Shown here piece after piece: positions 52,537 to 60,597 of a DNA stretch of 64,000 nucleotides. The DNA is from Kiritimatiellaceae bacterium. Its GTDB lineage: Bacteria; Verrucomicrobiota; Kiritimatiellia; Kiritimatiellales; Tichowtungiaceae. The DNA lies in the NCBI GenBank assembly GCA_013141415.1, contig JABFQY010000005.1, positions 310,001-374,000 of the forward strand. Reading direction: 5' to 3'. The notes under the pieces are model-generated. The model made no database searches and was not told the origin of the DNA. It worked only from the letters and a program-made list of their open reading frames with translations. Each line of letters opens with the position of its first letter. Position 1 is the first letter of the stretch. The position numbers and the translations under genes were made by a program.

Positions 52537-54399
52537 ATGAGAAGTATAAGTAAAAGATTAATAGCCATGCTCGCGCTGATCGCGTTGAGCGGTGTGGCGC
52601 AGGCGGCCAGCGGGACGTGGACGAACCTTACCAGCGGGTTGAACTATGGCACGCCAGGGAACTGGCTGGGCGGCGTTGTGGCTGCCGGCGGTGCCGGGAT
52701 GACGGCGGACTTCAATACGCTGAACATCACAGGCGATACGACGGTTAACCTCGAAGCAGCGCGCGGCATTGAAGACCTTGTTTTCGGTGACACCGACACA
52801 AGTACAGCGGGTAGCTGGATTATCAGTAATACAAACACCCTGACTTTTTCCGGAACGACACCTTCGATCACGGTGAATGCACTGGGCGCGGGCAAGAGCG
52901 CAACGATCAACGCCAAGGTTGGCGGAACGGCTGGATTGACCAAAGACGGCGTGGGCACGTTGATACTGGCTACCAATGCCGTCTATACCGGCAACACCGT
53001 GATCAGCAACGGCACACTACAGCTTTCACTGCAATTAGCTACCGGTACCGGACTCTCCAGCACAAACATCACGGTTAAGAACGGTGGTACGTTTGCCCTC
53101 GCTGGCGGTGTTTTTAACGGAACGGCTCTGGCCGCAGGCACCTTTCTTGATGTAGAAAATGGCGGCACGTTGCGTTTGGATAAGTATTTGGTCGGCAAAT
53201 ATGCAAAATTTGCCACCGGCGCCTCTGTTACAGGTACGAACCTTCTATATCTTAATGTCGTCGATGCGGCGACGAGAAAGGTTTTGACGATGGGGTCGGC
53301 AGATTTTTCAAATTTGGCCGTGGTTTTGCGCCCAGATAATACAGTCAATCCTACGCAGACGCTCCAGTTTGATGGTACCGGCAACGGTGCCACGATGAAG
53401 GCTCTCACGCTTCAGCCCGGCGTAAATGTGGCATCAACCGGTATTCACAATTACATTATGGACATCGGCGACAGCGCCACGGCGGACAATGATCTGACCG
53501 TCGCAACGCTGACAACTTCCGGAGATGGCACTCAGACGCGCATTATGACCAAGCAGGGGTTGGGAACCATGCTGGTCAGCAATAACGTTACTGGGAATAA
53601 CGCGAATTACGACCTGAACGTCAACACGGGCAAAATGATTTTCGCTGCCGCCGCGAACATGAAGAGCATAACCGTCGGTTCGTCCGGCACGCTCCAGCTC
53701 GGCAATGATGCCGCAGGCGGATCGTCCACGACAGCTATCGCCAACAACGGCACGGTGGACTTTAAGCGCACTGACGCCTACACCCACTCCGCGAACATCA
53801 GCGGCTCCGGTCTGGTGAATAAATCGGGCACAGGGGATCTGACGTTCACCGGTGCGAAGACCTACACCAATACGACGACCGTTTCTGCCGGCAAGCTGAT
53901 CGTAGACGGCAGCCTGCTCAGTCGGCAGATCGATGTGTTGAACGGTGCCACGCTGAGCGGTTCCGGAACCGTGCAGAGTGTGACGCTGAATGCCGGCGCC
54001 ATTCTGGCTGTCGGTAACAGCCCCGGCACAATGACCTTTGCCAGCGACGTGGTGTTGTCCGCAGGTTCGACCAATATCATGGAAATTTTCACTGTGGGCT
54101 TCGATGTATTGAAGGGTTCCGCAACCAACACGCTGACGATGGCTGGAGCAACCATCTTTGATTTCACCGGTAATACGGTTACCACCGGCACAACCTTTAA
54201 TGTTGTGCAGAACTGGGGAACAGTCACGACCAACGGTGCAACGTTCTCAGTTGTCGGTCTGGGTGAAGGTCAAGACCTTGACTACAGCCAGCTGGTAACT
54301 AGCGGTATCGTGACGGTTATTCCTGAACCGGCGACGATCGGAATGCTGGGTCTGGGCGCTCTGATTACGCTGATGCTGCGCCGCATGCGTACCCGCTAA
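52537..54399 (+). CDS. PEP-CTERM autotransporter-like repeat protein (module family 2)
   Basis: 620 residues. Signal peptide ends AQAASG. The body consists of PATR-like beta-helical repeats (GTLILATNAVYTGNTVISNG, GTGDLTFTGAKTYTNTTTV, SGKLIVDGSLL-type units). Residues 25 to about 430 align with the N-terminal half of the 42359 protein, including TPSITVNALGAGKSATI and IHNYIMDIGDSA. It ends with a complete PEP-CTERM signal: VIPEPATIGMLGLGALITLM, then RRMRTR. It should therefore be anchored or sorted by exosortase, whereas its enzyme-fused paralogue is not. AGGAG precedes the start; a strong terminator follows at 54421. Confidence 0.85.
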   Translation: MRSISKRLIAMLALIALSGVAQAASGTWTNLTSGLNYGTPGNWLGGVVAAGGAGMTADFNTLNITGDTTVNLEAARGIEDLVFGDTDTSTAGSWIISNTNTLTFSGTTPSITVNALGAGKSATINAKVGGTAGLTKDGVGTLILATNAVYTGNTVISNGTLQLSLQLATGTGLSSTNITVKNGGTFALAGGVFNGTALAAGTFLDVENGGTLRLDKYLVGKYAKFATGASVTGTNLLYLNVVDAATRKVLTMGSADFSNLAVVLRPDNTVNPTQTLQFDGTGNGATMKALTLQPGVNVASTGIHNYIMDIGDSATADNDLTVATLTTSGDGTQTRIMTKQGLGTMLVSNNVTGNNANYDLNVNTGKMIFAAAANMKSITVGSSGTLQLGNDAAGGSSTTAIANNGTVDFKRTDAYTHSANISGSGLVNKSGTGDLTFTGAKTYTNTTTVSAGKLIVDGSLLSRQIDVLNGATLSGSGTVQSVTLNAGAILAVGNSPGTMTFASDVVLSAGSTNIMEIFTVGFDVLKGSATNTLTMAGATIFDFTGNTVTTGTTFNVVQNWGTVTTNGATFSVVGLGEGQDLDYSQLVTSGIVTVIPEPATIGMLGLGALITLMLRRMRTR

Positions 54400-54420
54400 T
54401 CAATGCGGCTTGAAAATAAA

Positions 54421-54450
54421 AAACCCGGCTTCGATAAGCCGGGTTTTTTT
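54421..54450 (+). terminator. Rho-independent terminator after 52537 gene
   Basis: AAACCCGGCTT and AAGCCGGGTTT form an 11-bp stem around CGAT, followed by a T-run. It lies 22 nt after the stop codon. Confidence 0.93.
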
Positions 54451-54548
54451 ATGAACTGAAACGGATTTTATACCAAGTGCGAATGAAATTTGGCATTTAA
54501 CCAGACCCGCTGCCCCGAAGTTTCGTGGGCGGCCTACAAAATCTGTAG

Positions 54549-54567
54549 GCCCGGTCCCCGACCGGGC
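54549..54567. repeat. GC hairpin before REP-like repeat
   Basis: GCCCGGTC pairs with GACCGGGC around CCC, immediately upstream of REP-like copy 2. It may be part of the same repeat unit. Confidence 0.4.
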
Positions 54568-54577
54568 GTTCTTTATG

Positions 54578-54601
54578 CCGAATATCATGCGGTTTTGGTA
54601 T
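54578..54601 (+). repeat. REP-like repeat, copy 2 (left of HAD gene)
   Basis: CCGAATATCATGCGGTTTTG then GTAT. It is the exact inverse of copy 3 at 55611-55634, so the two bracket the HAD gene. Confidence 0.75.
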
Positions 54602-54648
54602 TATTGATTGGAATGGTTGGCAAACGGCGCGGGGAGAACTTTTAAAAC

Positions 54649-55611
54649 ATGAATAATTTTTTAGAAACGGATGAATTGACTGCGTTGCCGCAGACGGCGG
54701 ACGCGGCGTTTAAGAGCGGTGAGAACGGTGTAATTTCGGTGAAAACCATTGCCGACCGCAAGGTGGAGTTTGTGTCGTTTGAAAACGGCAAGACGCTGGC
54801 GCTGGTGAAGTCGGCGATGGGTTATCCGGCCTATTATCCGCTTCATCCGGTCAGCATTGAAAAACCGCTGAAGGCCGTGCTGATGGATCTCGACGGAACG
54901 ACCGTTCACAGCGAGCACTTCTGGATTTGGATTATCGAAAAGACCACCGCCAGCCTGCTGGGCGATCCGAAGTTTAAACTTGATGCCTGTGACGAGCCGC
55001 ATGTTTCCGGACATTCCGTTTCAGAGCATTTGCAGTACTGTGTCGGCAAATACTGCCCCGAAAAAACCGTCGAAGCGGCGCGTACATGGTATTTCAAGCA
55101 CACAAATTTCGAGATGAACGAAATTCTGGCCGGACGCGGTAAAAAAGGGGCCTTTACTCCGGCACCCGGTATCAGGGAGTTTCTGTACGAACTCAAAGCG
55201 ATGAAGGTGAAAATCGGACTCGTTACGTCCGGGCTTTACGAAAAAGCCTGGCCGGAAATTCTGGATGCTTTCCAAACATTGGGAATGGGCGATCCGAATG
55301 AGTTCTACGATGCCGTCATCACCGCCGGACACGCCATCCGCCCCGGCGAACCGGGAACGCTGGGAGAGCTGTCTCCTAAGCCGCATCCGTGGCTTTATGC
55401 CGAAGCCGCCCGCGTCGGCCTCGGTATTCCGTTCGAAGAGCGGCACAGCGTGGTTGGTATTGAAGACAGCGGGGCGGGGGTGGTTTCCATCCTGCTGGCC
55501 GGATTCGCCCCCATCGGGATCGGCGGCGGGAACATCATTGAGAGCGGAACGAAATCACTGTGTACGCACTATGAAGAAAACTTTGAGCAGGTGCTACGAC
55601 AGTTGAAGTGA
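54649..55611 (+). CDS. HAD-superfamily phosphatase/phosphoglucomutase-like protein
   Basis: 320 residues, cytoplasmic. Motif I is LMDLDGTTVHSEH with nucleophile Asp80 and acid/base Asp82; motif II GLVTSG; motif III Lys in LSPKPHP; motif IV GIEDSGAG. All four are intact, as in HAD subfamily IA sugar-phosphatases and beta-phosphoglucomutases. About 70 residues precede motif I (usually about 5), an unusual N-terminal extension. GGGGAG lies 12 nt before the start. The gene stands alone and is bracketed by inverted copies of a 24-bp repeat; the right copy starts on the last base of its stop codon. It may dephosphorylate a sugar phosphate; not clearly part of the degradation operons. Confidence 0.82.
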   Translation: MNNFLETDELTALPQTADAAFKSGENGVISVKTIADRKVEFVSFENGKTLALVKSAMGYPAYYPLHPVSIEKPLKAVLMDLDGTTVHSEHFWIWIIEKTTASLLGDPKFKLDACDEPHVSGHSVSEHLQYCVGKYCPEKTVEAARTWYFKHTNFEMNEILAGRGKKGAFTPAPGIREFLYELKAMKVKIGLVTSGLYEKAWPEILDAFQTLGMGDPNEFYDAVITAGHAIRPGEPGTLGELSPKPHPWLYAEAARVGLGIPFEERHSVVGIEDSGAGVVSILLAGFAPIGIGGGNIIESGTKSLCTHYEENFEQVLRQLK

Positions 55612-55634
55612 TACCAAAACCGCATGATATTCGG
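55611..55634 (-). repeat. REP-like repeat, copy 3 (right of HAD gene)
   Basis: ATACCAAAACCGCATGATAT then TCGG, the inverse of copy 2. Its first base is the final A of the HAD stop codon. A degenerate direct copy (CCGAACCTCATACTCATTTT) lies at 55727-55750. Confidence 0.75.
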
Positions 55635-55936
55635 TTTATAAACAAGGCAACCGGGACGGTTGCGATACGTACCGCCGCCGTCTAGTTCGACAGGCTCACC
55701 ACGGGCCGGCGGCCTTGCCATAAATACCGAACCTCATACTCATTTTGTATGACCCCCAGAAGGGCGGATCCATCCAGACCTTGGAATATCCGTACAGGCC
55801 GGGGAATACAATGGCTGGGGTTTTCTCTGACTAAAGTTGACGGCAAGCTTTTTTATTAGTATTAATAATGAGAATGTAGAGCGGCGCCGCAGACGATGCG
55901 GACGAAGGTCAGGCAAACGTAGTGAAAGGAAACCAG
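55612..55936. other. Intergenic region with repeats and promoter
   Basis: 325 bp without a gene: REP-like copy 3, a GTTCGACAGGCTCACCACGG dispersed-repeat segment (55685-55704), a degenerate REP-like copy (55727-55750) and the palindrome-bearing promoter (55837-55868). Confidence 0.5.
55837..55868 (+). promoter_or_regulatory. Promoter with AT-rich palindrome, copy 4
   Basis: TTGACG (55837-55842), 17 nt, TATTAA (55860-55865). The palindrome TTATTAGTATTAATAA (55853-55868) is 15 of 16 to the consensus and covers the -10 box, the same geometry as copy 3. The start codon is 68 bp downstream. Confidence 0.65.
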
Positions 55937-56956
55937 ATGAAAAAAATAGTCAGTATATTGGTTCTATTGTCATTAGGTGCTTCCGGCTGGGCGGCGCCTT
56001 TGTTTACCCGTACGGCAGATGGTAACTGGTCTGCGCTGTCTCAATGGAAGGATAATGGTTCCGGCAAGTTTGCTGCCTCCTCGGTATTGCCGGGATCCGA
56101 AGACAATGTGGTCGTAAATTCTAACAGGAAGGTGACATTGGACACCGACTCAAGTGTTGCACTTTTTCAAATTATAAATAGCGCCAGTAGTGCCATAGTA
56201 GATGTTGACGGTGAAAATACGCTGACGGCGGAGTTAATTCAGGTCGGTTTGAATTCAACAGGGCTCGGCATTTTGAACCAAACGGCGGGGACTATTTCTT
56301 CTCCTAAAATCTGGGTGGGTCGTTTGGCAGGGAATCCGGGAACCTACAATTTGTCCGGCGGGGCATTGGATATGAACGGGTCGCTTAACATAAACAGCAC
56401 CGGGCTGATGAATGTGAATGGCGGCACGCTGAACAATTCATTTAATGGAGCGGTTCGTACAATCAGTGGAGCCGGTACGATTAAACTGTCAGCCGGTTCT
56501 ATCAATCTAAAGGGTACTTTAGAGACGGATCGGGTCGATCTGAATGGCGCTCTTTTTGAAGTGAGCGGCGGGACAGTTAATTTGGGCGCTCAGGTGCGGG
56601 TTGGCGGCAAAGTGCCGGCGGAATTCAGAGTGGTCGGGCACAATGCGGCCATTACGTTTGGTGCGCTGGATCAGGACGTCGCCACGAAAGGGACGTTTAA
56701 ATTTGTTTTCGATACGACCGGCATCAGTCCTATCCAAGTGACCGACTCGATGAAGCTGTCACAGGCCAAGATCGTTGTGGACGGTTCAGCCTACACCGGC
56801 AACGGCGGAACATTTACGCTGTTTAGTTCAGCCGGTCTGGTGAGCGTGGCGGATATCAATAATATCACTATTATCGGGTTCGGTTCCAAAACCGCCGCTA
56901 TTGTGCAAGATGAGGCGAATGGTAAAGTGCAGCTGGTGGTTACACCTTCAGTGTAG
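55937..56956 (+). CDS. Secreted autotransporter-like beta-helical repeat protein (module family 1)
   Basis: 339 residues, signal peptide ending GASGWAAP. It follows the 37859 protein nearly throughout: GNWSALSQWKDNGSGKFA, VLPGSEDNVVVNSN, IQVGLNSTGLGILNQTAG, VGRLAGNPGTYNLSGGALDM, ISGAGTIKLSAGS, IVVDGSAYTGNGGTFTLFSS, GFGSKTAAIVQD. No anchor signal is visible. AAAGGA precedes ATG 55937; the GTG at 55922 is less suitable because the site overlaps it. It is separated from the downstream sulfatases by a MITE-like element. Function unknown; probably a surface or matrix component. Confidence 0.75.
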   Translation: MKKIVSILVLLSLGASGWAAPLFTRTADGNWSALSQWKDNGSGKFAASSVLPGSEDNVVVNSNRKVTLDTDSSVALFQIINSASSAIVDVDGENTLTAELIQVGLNSTGLGILNQTAGTISSPKIWVGRLAGNPGTYNLSGGALDMNGSLNINSTGLMNVNGGTLNNSFNGAVRTISGAGTIKLSAGSINLKGTLETDRVDLNGALFEVSGGTVNLGAQVRVGGKVPAEFRVVGHNAAITFGALDQDVATKGTFKFVFDTTGISPIQVTDSMKLSQAKIVVDGSAYTGNGGTFTLFSSAGLVSVADINNITIIGFGSKTAAIVQDEANGKVQLVVTPSV

Positions 56957-57346
56957 TCGGATAGCCTGATGACCGTAACCGGCAGGGTGTAATACGGAAT
57001 CAATCTGATTTGTATTGAGCGGAATCCGAAAAAGATTTTTTACCACCCGCTTCGCTAGAGGGATCTCCGAGGGGGTCAGAGGGGAAGTTCAGGAATCAGG
57101 GGTCAGAAGTCAGATGGAATAAACGGTGTCCCATAGTTTAGGGGCAGCCCTGTTGGCAAAGGGCTTGATTCGGAGTAGAGATCGCAAGTAAAAACGAGCT
57201 TTCACTTGAGATCTCTGCTCCAAATCTGTTCCGTTTGTTGAGAGAAGCTCTCCGACTTACTCCGAAGTCGGCTCTAGCGAAGCGGGTGGTGAAAAAATAT
57301 TGATTAAGTTAATTTCGTATATGGGTTTGTAAAAAAGGTCAAAACT
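56957..57346. other. Intergenic region dominated by a MITE-like element
   Basis: 390 bp between the repeat protein and the sulfatase pair. Apart from the element at 57036-57319 no gene or clear promoter is visible; the sulfatase start follows 28 nt after the element, so its promoter may lie within it. Confidence 0.5.
57036..57319. repeat. MITE-like element, copy 2
   Basis: Ends TTTTTTACCACCCGCTTCGC (57036-57055) and GCGAAGCGGGTGGTGAAAAA (57277-57296). Compared with copy 1 it is inverted, about 85 bp longer between the ends, and shares the outer tail TTAAGTTAATTTCGTA (57304-57319). Internal matches include CCGTTTGTTG (57231-57240) and CTAGAGGGAT (57055-57064). No open frame for a transposase. 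Confidence 0.7.
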
Positions 57347-58834
57347 ATGAGAAGAACCGGAGTTTACAATAAAACGGCACAGCTCTTTTTTACAGGCCTG
57401 ATGGGTCTGAGTGCAACGGGCTATTCGTTCGCGGCCGAAGCGCAAAAACCGAATATCGTTTTCATTCTTACCGATGATCAGGGGTACGGGGATATGGGCC
57501 GCACCGGCAACCCGATTCTTAAAACACCAAATATCGACCGGTTGTACGACCAGAGCGTGCGGTTCGATAACTTCTGTGTTGCAGCGGCCTGTGCGCCGAC
57601 CCGGACCGCCCTGATGACCGGATTGCATCACTTTAAATCCGGAGTGACCCATACGATTCCGCCGCGCGAGCATATGGCGAAGGAGCGCACAATTCTTCCG
57701 CAGTTTCTTAAGCAGGCGGGCTATATGACAGCCCATTTCGGGAAATGGCACATGGGGGACGGGCCGGGATACAGCCCGAAAGACCGTGGATTTGATTATG
57801 ACGTGTCGATTGCTGACGCGCAGGGCGAGAAGGGTTTTTTTAACCCGGTCGCCAGACGTAACGGGAAGTCGGTGCCGAGTCAGGGGTTCCGTGAAGATGT
57901 GCTTTTTGATGAGGCCATTCGTTTTATTGGCGAAAACAAGGAGAAGCCCTTCTTCTGTTATCTGGCCACCTGGTCGCCGCACGATCCGTTGCGCGCACCG
58001 GAGGAGGATATTGCGCCGTATCGCGGCAAGGTGGATGAAAAAACCGCTGTGTTTTACGGAATGGTCGCCAATGTTGATAAAAATGTCGGTCGGTTGATGG
58101 CGCGGATTGAAGAACTGGGACTGAGCAGCAACACCATTGTGATGCTGATGAATGATAACGGCGGAACGTATGGCGTCGAGACGTATAACGCTGGCATGCG
58201 CGGGTGCAAATGCACGTCATGGGTCGGTGGATTCCGTGCTTTTTCGCTCTGGAGCTGGCCCGGTAAATGGCAGCCGCATAATGTGGATGTACTGACGGAT
58301 GCGGTGGATGTTCTGCCGACGCTCACTGAAATTGCCGGCGTATCTCTTCCTCCGGAACTTAACGCTTCGAAGGACGGCTTCAGTCTGGTTCCGCTGCTCG
58401 AAGGGCGTTCCGTTGCATGGGAAGACCGGATGGTTTTCCAGCATGTCGGGCGCTGGGCGGGCGGCATGGCCGCGCTCAGTAAATATACCGAAGCCGGTGT
58501 GCGCTGGAAAAATTTCATGCTGGCCCGCCGGGAACCTTCCAGTGATCCGCAAGGCTTGAGCGCGGCCGAAAAGCAGGCCTCCAATAATAACCTCCTGCGG
58601 ATACAGCGGGGCGAGATCAGTGCGCCCTATACCAAAACCAATGCGCAATTTCATTGGGGTCTGACGCAAGGCTGGGAGCTTTATGATGTGGTGGCCGATC
58701 CGGCCTGCCAAACGAATCTATCGGCTCAGATGCCCGAACTGACTCAGCGGATGGAGAAAGCCTACGACACATGGTGGGACGGCATGTTCCCGCAAATGAT
58801 GGAGCAGGGCGGAGATGAGAAGTTGAAATATTAG
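57347..58834 (+). CDS. Secreted type I sulfatase (CAPTR motif)
   Basis: 495 residues. Signal peptide to about 30 (GYSFAAEAQ). LTDDQGYGDMGRTGN; C82-A-P-T-R-TALMTGLHHFKSGV; FGKWHMGDGPGYSP; MNDNGGTYGVETYNAGMRG. The CAPTR motif and DDQGYGD are as in the 5558 sulfatase, but this one lacks the C-terminal beta tail. AAAGG lies 8 nt before the start. It is followed 13 nt later by another sulfatase, so the two are probably co-translated. The long segment WGLTQGWELYDVVADPACQTNL near the end is the usual sulfatase C-terminal strand pair. Substrate unknown. Confidence 0.92.
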   Translation: MRRTGVYNKTAQLFFTGLMGLSATGYSFAAEAQKPNIVFILTDDQGYGDMGRTGNPILKTPNIDRLYDQSVRFDNFCVAAACAPTRTALMTGLHHFKSGVTHTIPPREHMAKERTILPQFLKQAGYMTAHFGKWHMGDGPGYSPKDRGFDYDVSIADAQGEKGFFNPVARRNGKSVPSQGFREDVLFDEAIRFIGENKEKPFFCYLATWSPHDPLRAPEEDIAPYRGKVDEKTAVFYGMVANVDKNVGRLMARIEELGLSSNTIVMLMNDNGGTYGVETYNAGMRGCKCTSWVGGFRAFSLWSWPGKWQPHNVDVLTDAVDVLPTLTEIAGVSLPPELNASKDGFSLVPLLEGRSVAWEDRMVFQHVGRWAGGMAALSKYTEAGVRWKNFMLARREPSSDPQGLSAAEKQASNNNLLRIQRGEISAPYTKTNAQFHWGLTQGWELYDVVADPACQTNLSAQMPELTQRMEKAYDTWWDGMFPQMMEQGGDEKLKY

Positions 58835-58847
58835 AGGAACCGAAGGC

Positions 58848-60557
58848 ATGAAAAAACGAACATCGAAACGGTTTGGTCGGTTGAGTTTACTTCAAGGTGC
58901 AGCCGGGATGTCTTTGCTGGCTTTGGCCTCCCGCAGTTCCGCCGCACCGGTTCCTTCTCAGGAAGCCCGTCCGAATATCATATTTATTTATGCGGACGAT
59001 CTTGGCTGGGGCGACTTGGCCGTGAACGGGAATACGAATATTTTTACTCCCAATCTGGACAGGCTGGCTTCGGAAGGGATGAATTTTTACCAGTTTACCG
59101 TCAACAACCCGGTCTGCTCGCCGAGCCGGGTTGCTTTGCTGACCGGAAATTTTCCTTCCCGGTTCGGTGTGCACCAGCACTTTGCTTCGCCGGCGGAAAA
59201 TCAGAAGCGCGGCATGCCGGACTGGCTTGATCCTGACGCCGTAACCTTGCCGAAAATTTTGAAACAGGCCGGGTATGCAACGGCGCATTACGGCAAGTGG
59301 CACCTTTCTCTCGCCGGAGCGGGTAAGGAAGCTCCGGAATATCCTGCGTACGGCTATGATGATGCGGCAGTTTATGCCTGGGCGGGACCCAATACACGCG
59401 ACGTATTCACCGGAACATCCGTAGAAAGCAAAAAAGGGCAACCCCATGAAAGAGAACCTTCTGCCTATCTGACTGTTGCTGCGGTTGAAAACACGCTTAC
59501 GTTCATCGAAGCTCATAAACATGAACCTTTTTTTATCAATTTATGGATTCATGAAACACATACCTATATTGCCGCCCGCCCTGAGGATCGCATTCCTTAT
59601 AAAGACGTTCCGGAGCCCGAACAGACCTATTATTCGGCCGTGACGCGGGCGGACACCCAGATCGGTTCGGTTCTCAGGAAGCTTGATGAACTGGGATTGA
59701 AGGATAACACCATCGTGGTTTTCTCCAGTGATAACGGGCCGGAAGTTCCGAATGAAACTCCAGCAGCGATGACCTATTACAGCCGTGGCAGTGCCGGCGG
59801 GTTGAAGGGACAAAAACGCAGTCTCTACAGCGGCGGAGTCAACACGCCGTTCCTGATCCGCTGGCCGGGCAAAATTCCTGCCGGTAAAATTGATAAAACC
59901 ACCATGATTTCGGCCGTTGATATGCTTCCTACACTGGCCGCCGCCGCCGGAGTGAAGCAACTGCCTGCAGGCTATCAGAGCGACGGTGAAAATATGTTGC
60001 CAGCGATGTTCGGAAAACCGATGGATCGCTCCAAACCGCTTTTCTGGAAATGGAATGGAGATCATAGCGGAAATAACTGGCCGGCGTATGCGATGCGTGA
60101 CGGACGATGGGTTTTCCTGATCAACGAGGACAGGAGTCGGATTGAACTGTACGATGTAATCACCGATCGCGATCAAAAAAATAATCTGTTTGCACAGGAG
60201 CCTGAGCGCACGAAGGTGATGCAGGCGGCAGTAGAGCGGTGGATTGAAACCCTGCCGAAAACAGTTCCCGTCCGTCTAACCGCAGGTGGACAGGCGCAGT
60301 CCGCACCAGCTCCTTCGCCCGTGGTGGAGAAGGTTCAGAAGATCCCGGTCAGCACGGCGCAAGGACCGGCGGCGGTCCGCACGAACCTCTTTAAGAAGCT
60401 TGATGCCGATCACGACGGGTCGGTGTCCTTTGCTGAATTTCTTGGAGCCCGGCAAGACGACGCAGCGGCGTCCCTGCGGCAGCGGTATGATTCCTTTGAC
60501 ACCGATAAAGACGGAACGCTGACAGAACAGGAATTTGTCAGTGCGGGGAAAAAGTAA
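58848..60557 (+). CDS. Secreted type I sulfatase (CSPSR) fused to two EF hands
   Basis: 569 residues. A basic leader (KKRTSKRFGRLSLLQGAAG) is followed by a hydrophobic core and ASRSSAAP. YADDLGWGDLAVNG; C90-S-P-S-R-VALLTGNFPSRFGVHQHFAS; GMPDWLDPDAVTLPKILKQAG shared with the 40714 sulfatase; YGKWHLSLAG; SSDNGPEVPNE. After a Pro/Ala/Val-rich linker (about 475-515) come EF loops DADHDGSVSFAE and DTDKDGTLTEQE, complete for calcium. The tail (TDKDGTLTEQEFVSAGK) is nearly repeated by the free EF-hand protein encoded 40 nt downstream (TNKDGTLTEQEMVNAGK). GAGGAA precedes the start. Confidence 0.93.
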   Translation: MKKRTSKRFGRLSLLQGAAGMSLLALASRSSAAPVPSQEARPNIIFIYADDLGWGDLAVNGNTNIFTPNLDRLASEGMNFYQFTVNNPVCSPSRVALLTGNFPSRFGVHQHFASPAENQKRGMPDWLDPDAVTLPKILKQAGYATAHYGKWHLSLAGAGKEAPEYPAYGYDDAAVYAWAGPNTRDVFTGTSVESKKGQPHEREPSAYLTVAAVENTLTFIEAHKHEPFFINLWIHETHTYIAARPEDRIPYKDVPEPEQTYYSAVTRADTQIGSVLRKLDELGLKDNTIVVFSSDNGPEVPNETPAAMTYYSRGSAGGLKGQKRSLYSGGVNTPFLIRWPGKIPAGKIDKTTMISAVDMLPTLAAAAGVKQLPAGYQSDGENMLPAMFGKPMDRSKPLFWKWNGDHSGNNWPAYAMRDGRWVFLINEDRSRIELYDVITDRDQKNNLFAQEPERTKVMQAAVERWIETLPKTVPVRLTAGGQAQSAPAPSPVVEKVQKIPVSTAQGPAAVRTNLFKKLDADHDGSVSFAEFLGARQDDAAASLRQRYDSFDTDKDGTLTEQEFVSAGKK

Positions 60558-60597
60558 ATTGCGGGGATCAGGGAAGTAAAACAACAGGAGGTCTATG

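Noticed and set aside
37859-54399. True type V autotransporters
   Set aside because: The repeats resemble autotransporter passengers, but no C-terminal beta-barrel is present in any of the proteins; two other tails are PEP-CTERM or calcium-type motifs.
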